Shown piece by piece: positions 46,432-55,947 of a DNA stretch of 64,000 nucleotides. The stretch is from contig NZ_CP131935.1 of assembly GCF_030704305.1 (NCBI RefSeq), positions 1,240,001-1,304,000 of the forward strand, in the 5' to 3' direction. Numbering within the stretch: position 1 is the first letter of the stretch; every line of letters begins with the position of its first letter. Under the pieces are notes generated by a model that did no database searches, was not told the DNA's origin, and saw nothing but the letters and a program-made list of their open reading frames with translations. The position numbers were made by a program, and so were the translations under genes. The DNA is from Massilia sp. R2A-15. GTDB lineage: Bacteria > Pseudomonadota > Gammaproteobacteria > Burkholderiales > Burkholderiaceae_D.

Positions 46432-48708
46432 ATGGACAATCTCAACCCCCAACATCCCGTCGCCAATGTACTGTATCACCCGCCCACACTGAACATGCAG
46501 TGGGACCCGCGCGCGCCCGACATCGGTTCCGAGGAAAGCGTGGTCAACCTCAAGAACTGGTTCAACACCCTGTACGACAGCCGCTGGCTGATCGGCACCA
46601 TCACCTTGCTGGTGACTCTCCTGGCGGTCGTGTATGCCCTTGTCGCCAAGCCCGTGTACGAGGCGAACCTGATGATTCACGTCGAGGAGGAAAGCCCGAA
46701 CGCATCGAAGAACATCCTCTCGGAGGCGTCGTCGCTGTTCGAAACCAAGAAGGCGGCGATCGCCGAAATGGAGCTGCTGCGCTCGCGCATGGTCATTTCG
46801 CGGGCCGTCGACAACCTGCAGCTGTACATCGAGGTCGATCCTGTCTATTTCCCGATCGCCGGATCGTGGATCGCCAACCAGACCCGCACCGAGCTGTCGG
46901 AACCGGGCATTTTCGGCTGGGGCGGCTATGTCTGGGGCGGTGAAGAAATCGAGGTCGGAACCTTCAACGTGCCCGAAGGGCTGCAGAACCGCGAGTTCAG
47001 CATCGTCGCGCTGAAAGGCCAGCGCTACCGCTTCGGCGGCGGCGGCGGCGCCCCCGCCTTCGAGGGCACGGTGGGCGAGCGCTACATGGTGCCCACCACC
47101 GACGGCAGCGTCGAGCTGAAGATCGATCACCTGGTGGCCAAGCCGGGCGCGCGCTTCCGGTTGCGCCGCATGTCGCGGCTGGGCACCATCGAGCGCATCC
47201 AGAACGCGATGGTGATCAGCGAGCAGGGCAAGCAGTCGGGCGTGATCGAGGTGAAGATGCAGGGCGAAAGCTCGAAGCGCATCAACCGGCTGCTTTCGGC
47301 GATCGGACGTGAATACATGCGCCAGAACCTGGCGCGCAAGACCGAGGAGGCCGAGAAGTCGCTGGCTTTCCTGAACCAGCAGCTGCCGATCCTGAAGCGC
47401 CAGCTGGAGCAGTCGGAGGAGAAGTACAACCAGTTCCGCAACGCCCACGGCACCATCGACCTGCACGAGGAAGCGCGCATGAGCCTTCAGCAGGCCGCCG
47501 CCGCACGGGCGCGCCGGCTCGACCTGATCCAGAAGAAGACCGAGCTGCTGGCGCGTTTCACCGAGGACCATCCGATCGTCCAGGGCGTCAATGGCCAGCG
47601 CAAGGAAGTCGACACCGAAATCGATGATGTGGCCAAGCGCATCCGCACCTTGCCGGTGCTCGAGCAGGAAGAAACGCGCCTCACGCGCGAGATCAAGGTC
47701 AACACCGACCTGTACACGGCCTTGTCGAACACGGCCCAGCAGCTGCGACTGATATCGGTGGGCCGGGTCAGCAACGTGCGCATGATCGACGCGCCGATGG
47801 CGCCTGAGAAGCCGGTGCGGCCGAACCGCCCGGTGATCATCGTGCTGGCGATGGTGATCGGCCTGTTCCTCGGCGTGGCGATGGCGCTCGCGCGCAAGGC
47901 AATGAAGGGCGGCATCGACGAGCCGGGCAAGATCGAGCGCCTGCTGCGCGCGCGCGTCGTCTACGCCACCATTCCGCATAGCGCCAACCAGGAAAAGCTC
48001 GTGCGCAAGATGCGTGGTGACGGGTCCGTGCTGCCGCTGCTGGCGCAGGTGATGCCCGAGGACCCCGCCATCGAAAGCCTGCGCAGCTTCCGCGCGGCGA
48101 TGCAGTTTTCGATGCCTCACTTTAAGAGCAATATCGTGATGCTGGCCGGCCCGACCCGCAACCTGGGCAGGTCGTTCGTGTCGGCCAATTTCGCCGCTGT
48201 GATGGCCGCCAGCGGCAAGCGCGTGCTCCTGATCGACGCGGACCTGCGCAACGGCCACCTCCACCATTACTTCGGCGTCGGCCGCGAGCAGGGGCTGTCG
48301 CAGGCGATCAGCGGGGCGATGCCGGTGGACCAGGTGATCCATCGCGGCGTGCTGGAAAATCTCGACTTCATCCCGACCGGCGCGCTGCCGCCGAACCGTT
48401 CCGAATTTCTGCTGCACCTGAATTTCGGCGGCATGCTGGAGGCGATCAGCGCCAACTATGACCTGGTGCTGCTCGACCCGCCGCCGATCCTGGCGGTGGC
48501 CGACGCGCTGATCATCGGCGCGCACGCGGGCGCCGTATTCATCATCACGCGCGCCGGCGTAACCTCCGAAGCCGACATCAACGAGTCGATCAAGCGCCTG
48601 AACCATGCCGGCATCTCGCCGCAGGGCGTGCTGTTCAACGACATGGTGTTGCGGCTGCGCTCGCGCCACAGCGACGTGAGCACCGGCCAGCTTGCCTACT
48701 CGGCCTAG
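46432..48708 (+). CDS. Wzc-like polysaccharide co-polymerase / BY-kinase homologue
   Basis: A 758-aa inner-membrane protein controlling polymer length and export. It has a Wzz domain with TM helices near residues 52-75 and 463-485, a periplasmic coiled coil (about 300-400), and a C-terminal BY-kinase ATPase domain. Walker A reads GPTRNLGRSF: the invariant lysine is arginine (R580). Walker A' (VLLIDADLRNG) and Walker B (LVLLDPPP) are kept. The C-terminus has only one tyrosine (QLAYSA) instead of the usual tyrosine cluster. Kinase activity is thus doubtful although the co-polymerase role may remain. Confidence 0.92.
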   Translation: MDNLNPQHPVANVLYHPPTLNMQWDPRAPDIGSEESVVNLKNWFNTLYDSRWLIGTITLLVTLLAVVYALVAKPVYEANLMIHVEEESPNASKNILSEASSLFETKKAAIAEMELLRSRMVISRAVDNLQLYIEVDPVYFPIAGSWIANQTRTELSEPGIFGWGGYVWGGEEIEVGTFNVPEGLQNREFSIVALKGQRYRFGGGGGAPAFEGTVGERYMVPTTDGSVELKIDHLVAKPGARFRLRRMSRLGTIERIQNAMVISEQGKQSGVIEVKMQGESSKRINRLLSAIGREYMRQNLARKTEEAEKSLAFLNQQLPILKRQLEQSEEKYNQFRNAHGTIDLHEEARMSLQQAAAARARRLDLIQKKTELLARFTEDHPIVQGVNGQRKEVDTEIDDVAKRIRTLPVLEQEETRLTREIKVNTDLYTALSNTAQQLRLISVGRVSNVRMIDAPMAPEKPVRPNRPVIIVLAMVIGLFLGVAMALARKAMKGGIDEPGKIERLLRARVVYATIPHSANQEKLVRKMRGDGSVLPLLAQVMPEDPAIESLRSFRAAMQFSMPHFKSNIVMLAGPTRNLGRSFVSANFAAVMAASGKRVLLIDADLRNGHLHHYFGVGREQGLSQAISGAMPVDQVIHRGVLENLDFIPTGALPPNRSEFLLHLNFGGMLEAISANYDLVLLDPPPILAVADALIIGAHAGAVFIITRAGVTSEADINESIKRLNHAGISPQGVLFNDMVLRLRSRHSDVSTGQLAYSA

Positions 48709-48789
48709 CGCAATCGGGCGCGCCGGCGCCCGCGTAGCCCCGCGGGCGCGGGGCCGCCGTGCAGCGCGCCGGCCGCCATCCCCCAGGAA

Positions 48790-49977
48790 TCAGAAGTCTT
48801 CGTAGGCGCCGATGTCCACCGCGGCGCCGCGCGGACGGGCGGCGTTGTCCATGTCGTAGGCCGGAGCGAGGGCCAGGCGTCCCTGGTTGGCCGCCGGCGA
48901 GGTGCTCTTCAAATGGTAGTCACCCGTGCCGTCGGCCTTGAAATCGACAAACTGAGGATCGGTCAGCACGGTGGCGCTGTCGCTGCCGACTTTCAGCGAA
49001 ATACCGCTGCCGTTGCCATGGACTAGGTTGTTGGCAATGACGTTGTGCTCGCCAATGCACTTCTCCTGAGCGTAACAAAACTCCCTGATCGACGCGCCCG
49101 GGTTCTGGTAGACGATATTGTTGATGACGGTGGCGTAATCGAGGACCACCCCGCCGGGCGCGTCGCCGTTGCCGATCACGATGCCGCCGCCCATAACGGC
49201 CGAACCGTTGGCGAACACCGTATTGTTGGCGATCACGACATTGCGCACCGCGTGCCACAGGTGGATGCCATAGGAAGAGGCGCGGTAGACGATGTTGTTG
49301 GCGATGACGCCGCCGAGATTGGACGAGTAGATGCCATGCACGGTATTGCACTGGCCCGGCATGCCGATGTCGTGGACGACGTTGCCGATGATGTCGCCAT
49401 TCGAGCCACTATAGTTGGCATTGACGATGCCCGCGCCGCCGTCGCCCGTGCAGCCGCCGGAAAGGGAGAGGTGGTGCACGTGGTTGCCGGACATGCGGGT
49501 GTTCGACGCCCAGTTCAGGATGCCATGGCGGCCGCTGCCGCTGATGTCGAAGCCCACGATATCGACGTAGTTGCCGCGGTTGGTCCAGGTCGCTTCAGTG
49601 CCGCTGCCGATGATCGTGGCTCCCCACCTGGTGTCGGAGACGAAACGGATGCGCGCCGTCGCGGTGCCGCTGGTGCTGGTGGTGACGTTTCCGCGGTAGG
49701 TGCCGGGTGCGACGTGGACGGTGGTCGACTGCATGGCGACCCTGGCGGCCTGCTGGATTGTGCGGAACGGAAGGGCGGCGCTGCCCGGGTTGGAATCGGA
49801 CCCCGTCGGAGAGACATACAGGTGGTAGTTGGGCGCTTCCGCACCGAGGGCCGGTTGCGGCATGCCTGCGCCGCGCACCGCCAGCAACCCGGCGCCGCAG
49901 ATGGCCAGCAGGGCGGCGCCGCAGGAGGCGGTTGTGGGGAACCTCCTGAACTTCACCTGTGTTTCAGAAACGCTCAT
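48790..49977 (-). CDS. Secreted right-handed beta-helix protein, IGAYE-type C-terminus
   Basis: A 395-aa exported protein. The signal peptide covers about residues 15-45 (ending ALGA) without a clear lipobox. The domain starts YHLYVSPTGSDSNPGSAALP, is rich in stacked N/V/I repeats (VIANNIVY, VVIANNTVF, VIANNLVHG) and ends AVDIGAYEDF, the C-terminus of the choice-of-anchor Q type. The fold is like that of polysaccharide lyases and epimerases. It is a relative of the downstream lipoproteins, closest to the one at 54243. The ATG at 49977 is used; upstream open frame has no similarity. Confidence 0.88.
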   Translation of the reverse strand: MSVSETQVKFRRFPTTASCGAALLAICGAGLLAVRGAGMPQPALGAEAPNYHLYVSPTGSDSNPGSAALPFRTIQQAARVAMQSTTVHVAPGTYRGNVTTSTSGTATARIRFVSDTRWGATIIGSGTEATWTNRGNYVDIVGFDISGSGRHGILNWASNTRMSGNHVHHLSLSGGCTGDGGAGIVNANYSGSNGDIIGNVVHDIGMPGQCNTVHGIYSSNLGGVIANNIVYRASSYGIHLWHAVRNVVIANNTVFANGSAVMGGGIVIGNGDAPGGVVLDYATVINNIVYQNPGASIREFCYAQEKCIGEHNVIANNLVHGNGSGISLKVGSDSATVLTDPQFVDFKADGTGDYHLKSTSPAANQGRLALAPAYDMDNAARPRGAAVDIGAYEDF

Positions 49978-50158
49978 GACGGCCAATGCAAAGGGATCGA
50001 GGCAAACTTGCTTTCGTTCGCGTAGCCGCCACGGCTGTTCAAGAACAAGGCGACCGCGTCCCATGATAGTACTGCCGGCCGCCCGGGGGATGGTCGGGCT
50101 CGTCCCGGCCGCTTGAGTTGTGTCAATAGAGAAGATCTGTAGCCTTCCATAATCGACC

Positions 50159-51520
50159 ATGCCGTTTCGCGCACCACCCGCCAAGCCAATGATGAAGACA
50201 ACGATGAAAACCCTGTTTGCAGCCTGTTCACTAGGGCGATCCCCGGATTCGCGCCTGAACCTGTCTGCAACCATCGGCGCGACGGTCGCCCGCCAAATCA
50301 TGTCCGGCTCGCTGTATCTTGCCGCGACGTGCATTATCGCGCGGACCCTCGGGCCGGCGGGCAACGGGATCCTGGCCACGGCGCTGTTGCTGCCCCAGGC
50401 GCTGTACGCATTTCTGAACCTCGGCCTGGGCGCGAGCCACGTCTACCACCTGAGCTCCGGAGTCGGCAATCCCCAACGAATGCGCACCGTGAACTGGACA
50501 CTGGCGCTGCTGCTGTGGATGGCGGTCGCGCTGGTGGTGGCGGCAAGCAGCGAACGGCAGATCGCCACTTACCTGCCTGGCATTCATAAAGGCCTGGCCT
50601 TGTATGCCAGCGTGCTGTTTCCGCTGCTGCTGCTGGCGGCCTGGTCGTCGTCGATGTTCCGCGGCCAGCGCGACTACAGCACCTATAACAAGACATTGCT
50701 GGTCCACCCCTTCGTATTTTTCGTCGCGGTTGCCGTATTGGGCGTGACGGGAAGCGTCAACGTGGTGGCGGTGCTGTCCTGCCACATCATGGGCCAGCTA
50801 TCGCTCTGGCTGATGAGCGAATCGCGTCTCCGAAAGATCGAACCTCGCGCCGCCGGGCATTACCAATTGTTCGATGCGATTTCATTTGGGCTGCGCGCCC
50901 ATGTCAGCAACGTCATTACCTTCCTGCACTATCGGCTCGCCTTGTATCTTGTCAGTTTCATGCTGGGCGCCACCGCGACGGGAATCTATGCGCTTGCAGT
51001 GCAGCTGGCCGAAGTGCTGTGGCTGTTTTCGGGAGCCGCGTCGGCGATCGTCTTCCCCGAGTCCGCCGCAAACAGCCGGTCGCCGGATGCCCTGGAGGCG
51101 ATGGTGAAGAAAATCGCGACGCTGGTGGTGCAGGTCACCCTGGCTGGCGCGCTGGTGGCTGCCGCCCTTTCGCCGTTCGCGATTCCGCTTGCGTTCGGCA
51201 AGGATTTCCGGGATAGCGTTGCGCCGTTCATCATTTTGCTGCCGGGAATTGTCGTCTGGAGTTACATGACCATCATCTCCAATGCCCTGGCAGGAATGGG
51301 TTACCAAAAAGTGAATATCCAAGGGGCGCTCCTTTGCCTGGCAATCAATGTCGTCTGCAGCTTGCTCGCCATTCCGGTGCTGGGCACAAGCGGTGCGGCA
51401 CTCGCCTCGACCGTCGCGTTTTCGATCACTGCCCTGTATACCGTTGCCATGTACCGAAAGATCATGGCAGCGAAGCGGGCAGTCGCCGTTGGCGCGCGCG
51501 AATGCCAGGATCCTTGTTGA
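50159..51520 (+). CDS. Polysaccharide flippase (Wzx-like)
   Basis: An inner-membrane protein of up to 453 aa with about 12-14 hydrophobic segments in the layout of MOP-superfamily flippases. It begins with VARQIMSGSLYLAATCIIAR near residue 43 and has ARTLGPAGNGILA next. It would move lipid-linked repeat units across the membrane before polymerisation. The start is uncertain: ATG 50159 or the ATG pair at 50189 are both possible, with no clear ribosome-binding site. It is divergent from the beta-helix gene and followed by a glycosyltransferase and a polymerase. Confidence 0.87.
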   Translation: MPFRAPPAKPMMKTTMKTLFAACSLGRSPDSRLNLSATIGATVARQIMSGSLYLAATCIIARTLGPAGNGILATALLLPQALYAFLNLGLGASHVYHLSSGVGNPQRMRTVNWTLALLLWMAVALVVAASSERQIATYLPGIHKGLALYASVLFPLLLLAAWSSSMFRGQRDYSTYNKTLLVHPFVFFVAVAVLGVTGSVNVVAVLSCHIMGQLSLWLMSESRLRKIEPRAAGHYQLFDAISFGLRAHVSNVITFLHYRLALYLVSFMLGATATGIYALAVQLAEVLWLFSGAASAIVFPESAANSRSPDALEAMVKKIATLVVQVTLAGALVAAALSPFAIPLAFGKDFRDSVAPFIILLPGIVVWSYMTIISNALAGMGYQKVNIQGALLCLAINVVCSLLAIPVLGTSGAALASTVAFSITALYTVAMYRKIMAAKRAVAVGARECQDPC

Positions 51521-51533
51521 TGGAGACCCGAGT

Positions 51534-52793
51534 ATGAAACGGAAACGGATGCTCGTGGTAACCACCTCCTACCCGTACGGGCACAACGAAGGTTTCGTTC
51601 GGGCAGAACTGGAATATCTCTCGCGCTGCTTCACGCATGTCGAGCTGGTGCCGAGCTTTTATTCGCCCGACAGCGTGCCGCGGCCTACCGCGCTGCCGGT
51701 CAATTTGGGGTACGCGAATGTGCGCTGGGGCATGCAGCGAAGCTTCATTCTGGTTCGTTCATTGCTGGGGGGCCTGCGCAGGTACGCGTGGCGCGGCGAT
51801 GCGCTGCGGGTCGCGCGCGGCGCGCACCGCTGGGAGAACCTGAAGGAACTGGTGCGGGCGCTGTACCGCGCCTGCCTGTTCGAGCGCTTTCTGGTCGAGC
51901 AGAGCGGGCAGGGGGACAAGCAAATCGACCTGGTCTATTTCTACTGGATGTTCCCGGAAATCATGGGCGCGATCCGTTACCGCGACCTGTACCAGCCCTC
52001 GCTCAAGATCGTCTCGCGCGCCCATGGCGGAGATTTGTACGAGCACCAGCGCAGCGGTGGCTATGCGGGCTTGCGACAGGGCGTGCTGGCCGGAATCGAC
52101 GCGGTCTACAGCATCTCGGACCATGGCCGCGCCTACGTGGGGCGCGAGCACCCGGGCGTTGCGCGCAAATGCTTCACCTCGCGGCTGGGCGTGGACGACC
52201 CCGGATTCGAGAACGCGCAGCCGGAAGAGGGCTCGCTGTCGATCGTTTCGTGTTCCTTCGTCATCGACGTGAAGCGGCTGCACCTGATTGTCGACGCGAT
52301 CGCTTATCTGCTGGAGGAGGAGCCATCGCTGGACATCCGCTGGACCCACATCGGCGACGGCGAGCTGTATGACGAATTGCGGGCCTACGCCCGCTCGAAG
52401 CTGGAGGGCCGCGCCGCCGTCGTGTTCACGGGCTACCTCGCGCAGGAGGACGTGATGCGGCTGTACCGGGAAAAGCAATTCGATGTGATCGTCAACGTGA
52501 GCTCGAGCGAAGGCATTCCTGTCAGCCTGATGGAGGCCAGTTCGGTCGGTATCCCGATGGTGGCAACCGACGTGGGCGGCAACGGCGAAATTGTCAATGA
52601 CAGCAACGGGATACTGATCCCGGCCGATGCGGACGTTCCCACCATCGCGCGCGCGCTGGCGCGCTTTCGCGACAGGGCGGCCTCCTCGGCGTACCGCACG
52701 CGTGCGCGCGCCGATTGGGAGAACAAGTTCAACGCCGCCCGCAATTATTCGCAGTTCGGCCAATCGCTGGCCGACATCGTCGCCGGTCCCTGA
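51534..52793 (+). CDS. Family 4 glycosyltransferase
   Basis: A GT-B type glycosyltransferase of 419 aa. The N-terminal Rossmann half begins RKRMLVVTTSYPYGHNEGFV; the C-terminal half has the donor-binding E-x7-E motif EGIPVSLMEA followed by GIPMVATDVGG, and the helix for nucleotide-sugar phosphate binding (SFVIDVKRLHLIVDAI). It would add a sugar to the growing EPS repeat unit on the cytoplasmic side. It starts 13 bases after the flippase and is followed one base later by the polymerase gene, so the three are one operon. Confidence 0.93.
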   Translation: MKRKRMLVVTTSYPYGHNEGFVRAELEYLSRCFTHVELVPSFYSPDSVPRPTALPVNLGYANVRWGMQRSFILVRSLLGGLRRYAWRGDALRVARGAHRWENLKELVRALYRACLFERFLVEQSGQGDKQIDLVYFYWMFPEIMGAIRYRDLYQPSLKIVSRAHGGDLYEHQRSGGYAGLRQGVLAGIDAVYSISDHGRAYVGREHPGVARKCFTSRLGVDDPGFENAQPEEGSLSIVSCSFVIDVKRLHLIVDAIAYLLEEEPSLDIRWTHIGDGELYDELRAYARSKLEGRAAVVFTGYLAQEDVMRLYREKQFDVIVNVSSSEGIPVSLMEASSVGIPMVATDVGGNGEIVNDSNGILIPADADVPTIARALARFRDRAASSAYRTRARADWENKFNAARNYSQFGQSLADIVAGP

Positions 52794-52794
52794 C

Positions 52795-54003
52795 ATGAAC
52801 ACGCCGAACCGCCTTGAATCGCGTCTGGTGTTCCTGGCATTTTTTTGCGCCTTGTTCCTCTTCTTCACGCCGTTCGAGCAAGGCGGTCCGCGGCCCTCGA
52901 TGGTGCCGAAGTACCTGGCGGCCGGCGCATCGCTGGCGCTGCTGTTCCCGTTGGCAGTGATGCGGCCGGTGCGGCTGCGCCCCCCGTCCATTTATGTGCT
53001 GATCATGCTGCTGTTGATCGTCGCGCACGCAGCCGTGATCATATCCGGCCCGGGCCAGTTCGCCTTGCTCATCCTGGCCGACATGTCGGCGGCAATCATC
53101 ATGTACGAGGCCTCGTTCCACTGGCGACGGGAATTCCAGGCGGCGATCGGATGGTTGCTGTTCTTTAACGTGCTGTTCATCGGGCTGCAGGCGGTGCTGT
53201 TTTACGGGACATCGGCCGGGATGGTCGACTTTCACAAGATGCTGTTTGGCTCGGACAGCCGATTTTCCGAGGACTACCTGAACATTACGCGATTTGCCGG
53301 TTTTCAAGTTGAGCCCGGTACCTATGCGAACTATATAGGCTGCTTGCTGGCAATTCTGCTGCTGGTCTCGGAATTCAGCGAACGGCTGGTGTTGCTGACG
53401 TGCGCGTCGATCATCGGAATTTTCCTGACCAATTCTGGCTCGTCGGTGTATTTTGTCCCGCTGGTGACGGTTCTTGGCCTCTGCCTCTGGCGCAAGAAGG
53501 TCAGGGCGATTCACCTGGTCCTCCTTGCCACCGCGATCGCGACCTACCTGCTTGCTTCGGGGATCGTCACGCACTTGGAGGAGCGGTTTGTCAACCAACC
53601 GTCCGATGGCAGCCTGACGCACCGGATTGAAGGCATGTCCGCGTACTGGGCCACGAGTGCCGAGGAAAAATTCGTAGGAATCGGTTTCGTGAACGATCCC
53701 TGCGTCCGGTGCTCCTACCAGGACATCGGCGTCCTGTTCAACCTTGCCACGCGGGGCGGTGCGGCGGTGTCGCTTGTGCTGCTGGGAATGCTTGCACGGC
53801 TGGTCCGGGTCAATGGGCTGGTGTTGGGGACCCTGCTGGTGATGGTGCCGTTCAACGAGAAGATGTACTTCTACGAACCGTCGGTGTGGCTGTTCGTGTT
53901 GTTCGCGCTGACCGGTCCAGGTTACGTCGCCCAGCGCAGCAAAGCCGGGGCGGCGCCGTGGAGTCCGGCTGGCACGCCGGCCTCGGGCGGGCGCATGTCC
54001 TAG
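52795..54003 (+). CDS. O-antigen/EPS polymerase-like membrane protein (Wzy-like)
   Basis: A 402-aa inner-membrane protein with about 10-11 hydrophobic segments and one larger polar loop (about residues 255-320, containing HRIEGMSAYW). This layout and a Wzy-type position next to Wzx and a glycosyltransferase suggest the polymerase that links repeat units in the periplasm. Sequence similarity in this family is low, so an O-antigen ligase-like role cannot be ruled out. It starts one base after the glycosyltransferase stop. A leader region with a strong hairpin follows before the next gene. Confidence 0.8.
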   Translation: MNTPNRLESRLVFLAFFCALFLFFTPFEQGGPRPSMVPKYLAAGASLALLFPLAVMRPVRLRPPSIYVLIMLLLIVAHAAVIISGPGQFALLILADMSAAIIMYEASFHWRREFQAAIGWLLFFNVLFIGLQAVLFYGTSAGMVDFHKMLFGSDSRFSEDYLNITRFAGFQVEPGTYANYIGCLLAILLLVSEFSERLVLLTCASIIGIFLTNSGSSVYFVPLVTVLGLCLWRKKVRAIHLVLLATAIATYLLASGIVTHLEERFVNQPSDGSLTHRIEGMSAYWATSAEEKFVGIGFVNDPCVRCSYQDIGVLFNLATRGGAAVSLVLLGMLARLVRVNGLVLGTLLVMVPFNEKMYFYEPSVWLFVLFALTGPGYVAQRSKAGAAPWSPAGTPASGGRMS

Positions 54004-54129
54004 CGCGCTGTCGCCAGCCCCTCCATCCGTTGCGCCGCCCAGTGCCAGGCGCGGCAGACGATCGATCAACCTCGCTTTTGACGGCGCAAAACTCAGCGCA
54101 ATTCCCCATTATTTGGACGTTTTCTATAA

Positions 54130-54242
54130 GGAAAGTGTCCTTAGTCTCTTGACACCATGCACAAATTTATCTCGAAACAATTGAACTAAGGAAGTTACTC
54201 GCGCTCCAACTAGCTCATTCACTCGTGAGTTGGAGACTTCCA
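54130..54242 (+). promoter_or_regulatory. Leader of the 54243 lipoprotein with SD-masking hairpin
   Basis: A 113-base leader that aligns with the 117-base leaders of the downstream array (shared TGTCCTT, GCAnAAATTT, AATTGAACT). CTCCAACT (54204-54211) pairs with AGTTGGAG (54228-54235), and the GGAG of the right arm is the ribosome-binding site for the ATG at 54243. The hairpin could therefore control translation. Confidence 0.6.
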
Positions 54243-55640
54243 ATGAAGAAGATCGTATCCGTAGCATCTACTGTTCAAGCTAATCTCCTGTTGTGTTGCA
54301 GCGCCGCGGTATTGTTGTCCGCATGCGGAGGCGGCAGCGCCGACAGCGGCCAGTCAGCCCAGCAAGCGGCCACGTCCAACGACAGCGTCGCAGCCGTGTC
54401 CGGGCAATCCGCCGGGGTTGCCAATAGCTCGAACGTTGCCGCGCCGATCCCGTCCAGCACTGAATCCGCCCCGGGCGCAACTGTTGCCCCTCCTGATAAT
54501 TCTACCGTCGCCACGACGGCCCCGTCCGTCACACAAGCGGCCCCTGCGGCCACCCCTGGCGATTCGACCCGCCTCCTGGCGGAATCGGCTGCGCCCGCCG
54601 CCGCCGCCAACCACTTATATGTTGCCACCACCGGCTCGGACTCCAACCCCGGAACGCTGGCCGCGCCCTTCAAGACCATCGCCAAGGCCGACTCCCGCGC
54701 GGGTGCCGGCTATGTCATTCACGTCGCCCCCGGCGTCTATAACGTCTCCGCTCCGTCGCTGGGTAACGCCGGCATCATCACAAGCAAGAGCGGAACCTCG
54801 GCTGCCCGTATCAGATACGTCTCGGACGTGAAATGGGGCGCGAAAATCGTCGTGTCCGGTACCGGCATTACCTGGGACTCGCGCGGCAGTTATGTCGATA
54901 TCGAAGGCTTCGACATCTCCGGTTCCGGCCGTCACGGGATCCTCGCCTCCGGCGCCTACCTGAGCATGCGCAATAACTTCATCCATGACCTGACCATCAG
55001 CGGAGGCTGCAATGGCAGTGGCGGCGCAGCCATCGATACCTATGGCCCAGTCGGCAATGTCGTCATCGACAGCAACGTGGTCAGGAACATCGGTGCTTCG
55101 ATGATTGGCCGTTGCAACACGGTGCAGGGGATTTATATCGCCAACCCGAACAATCTGGTCACGAATAACATTGTTTCCGGCGTTGCCATGGCTGGCATTC
55201 AACAATGGCATGGCGCGACGGCGTCCACCATCGTCAACAACACGACCTTCCATAACAAGGACGGCATCTTGTTGGGGCAGGGCGATGCCGGCACCACGGC
55301 CACTGGCTCCGAAAACAATTACGTTGCCAACAATCTCGTCTATGACAACGCGGCCTACGGGATTATCGAACTGGGCAAAATGGGCGGTAACAACCGTTAT
55401 GCCAATAACCTCGTTGCCTCCAGCGGAAGCAATTGGCGCGTGGCCGGCAGCGTCAGCGGCTCCGTTTCGGCCAACCCGCAGTTTGCAAATTACCGGGCAG
55501 ACGGCACCGGCGACTATCACGTCCTGAGCGGCTCGCCAGCGATCGACAAGGGCACCTCGGCCCAGGCGCCGGCAAGCGATTTCGCCGGTGTCGCACGAAC
55601 ACGCGGTGCCGCGGTCGACATCGGCGCTTACGAGTTCTGA
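54243..55640 (+). CDS. Beta-helix surface lipoprotein, IGAYE-type C-terminus
   Basis: A 465-aa lipoprotein: signal peptide with lipobox LLSAC (Cys about 28) followed by GGGS, an Ala/Ser/Thr/Pro linker to about residue 120, then a beta-helix domain beginning NHLYVATTGSDSNPGTLAAP and ending AVDIGAYEF. Stacked coils such as VVIDSNVVRN, LVTNNIVSG and YVANNLVYD are seen. No catalytic residues can be named. It is more like the protein at 48790 than the array downstream. The ATG at 54243 is preferred over one 18 bases upstream because GGAG lies seven bases before it. Confidence 0.88.
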   Translation: MKKIVSVASTVQANLLLCCSAAVLLSACGGGSADSGQSAQQAATSNDSVAAVSGQSAGVANSSNVAAPIPSSTESAPGATVAPPDNSTVATTAPSVTQAAPAATPGDSTRLLAESAAPAAAANHLYVATTGSDSNPGTLAAPFKTIAKADSRAGAGYVIHVAPGVYNVSAPSLGNAGIITSKSGTSAARIRYVSDVKWGAKIVVSGTGITWDSRGSYVDIEGFDISGSGRHGILASGAYLSMRNNFIHDLTISGGCNGSGGAAIDTYGPVGNVVIDSNVVRNIGASMIGRCNTVQGIYIANPNNLVTNNIVSGVAMAGIQQWHGATASTIVNNTTFHNKDGILLGQGDAGTTATGSENNYVANNLVYDNAAYGIIELGKMGGNNRYANNLVASSGSNWRVAGSVSGSVSANPQFANYRADGTGDYHVLSGSPAIDKGTSAQAPASDFAGVARTRGAAVDIGAYEF

Positions 55641-55712
55641 TCGAGCGCGCTTAGCCCACTCGCGTTAAGGTCAGGGGACCTGCCCCACAGATAGCCCCTG
55701 CATTGACCTCTC

Positions 55713-55750
55713 TAAACCCGCGCGGAGTTTCGGCCCCGCCCGGGTTTTTT
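55713..55750 (+). terminator. Rho-independent terminator after the 54243 gene
   Basis: AACCCG and CGGGTT close a GC-rich hairpin, followed by TTTTTTCTTTT. It lies 73 bases after the stop. Confidence 0.75.
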
Positions 55751-55830
55751 CTTTTCCCATCGACTGCTCGCCTGCATCGCGGCACTTCATTGCCGCGGGT
55801 CTGCCGCGCATTCCAAGGGCATGCCAAAAA

Positions 55831-55947
55831 GAAATTGTCCTTGCGCATTTAATACGGCGCAGAAATTTTTCCGCCAAAAAATTGAACTTCGGCACTTTCC
55901 TCTACTCAAACTCACTCCTTCCCACAAATGACGTCAGGAAACTTCAG
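55831..55947 (+). promoter_or_regulatory. Conserved 117-base leader, copy 1
   Basis: Begins GAAATTGTCCTTGCGCATTT and ends TGACGTCAGGAAACTTCAG before ATG. It contains an AAAAAATTGAACT block and the palindrome TGACGTCA just before the ribosome-binding site AGGAAA. The same 117 bases, with few changes, precede three further genes. Confidence 0.75.

Larger units (their letters stand above)
55641..55947. other. Intergenic region with terminator and conserved leader
   Basis: This 307-base gap holds a degenerate GGTCAGG-type half palindrome (about 55668-55687), a terminator (55713-55750) and the 117-base conserved leader (55831-55947). The part at 55770-55830 (ending GCATTCCAAGGGCATGCCAA) is also repeated before the next two genes. 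No gene is visible. Confidence 0.7.

Noticed and set aside
55668..55687. Fifth copy of the GGGGTCAGG palindrome
   Set aside because: Only one arm and part of the other are recognisable; kept as a comment in the intergenic entry.
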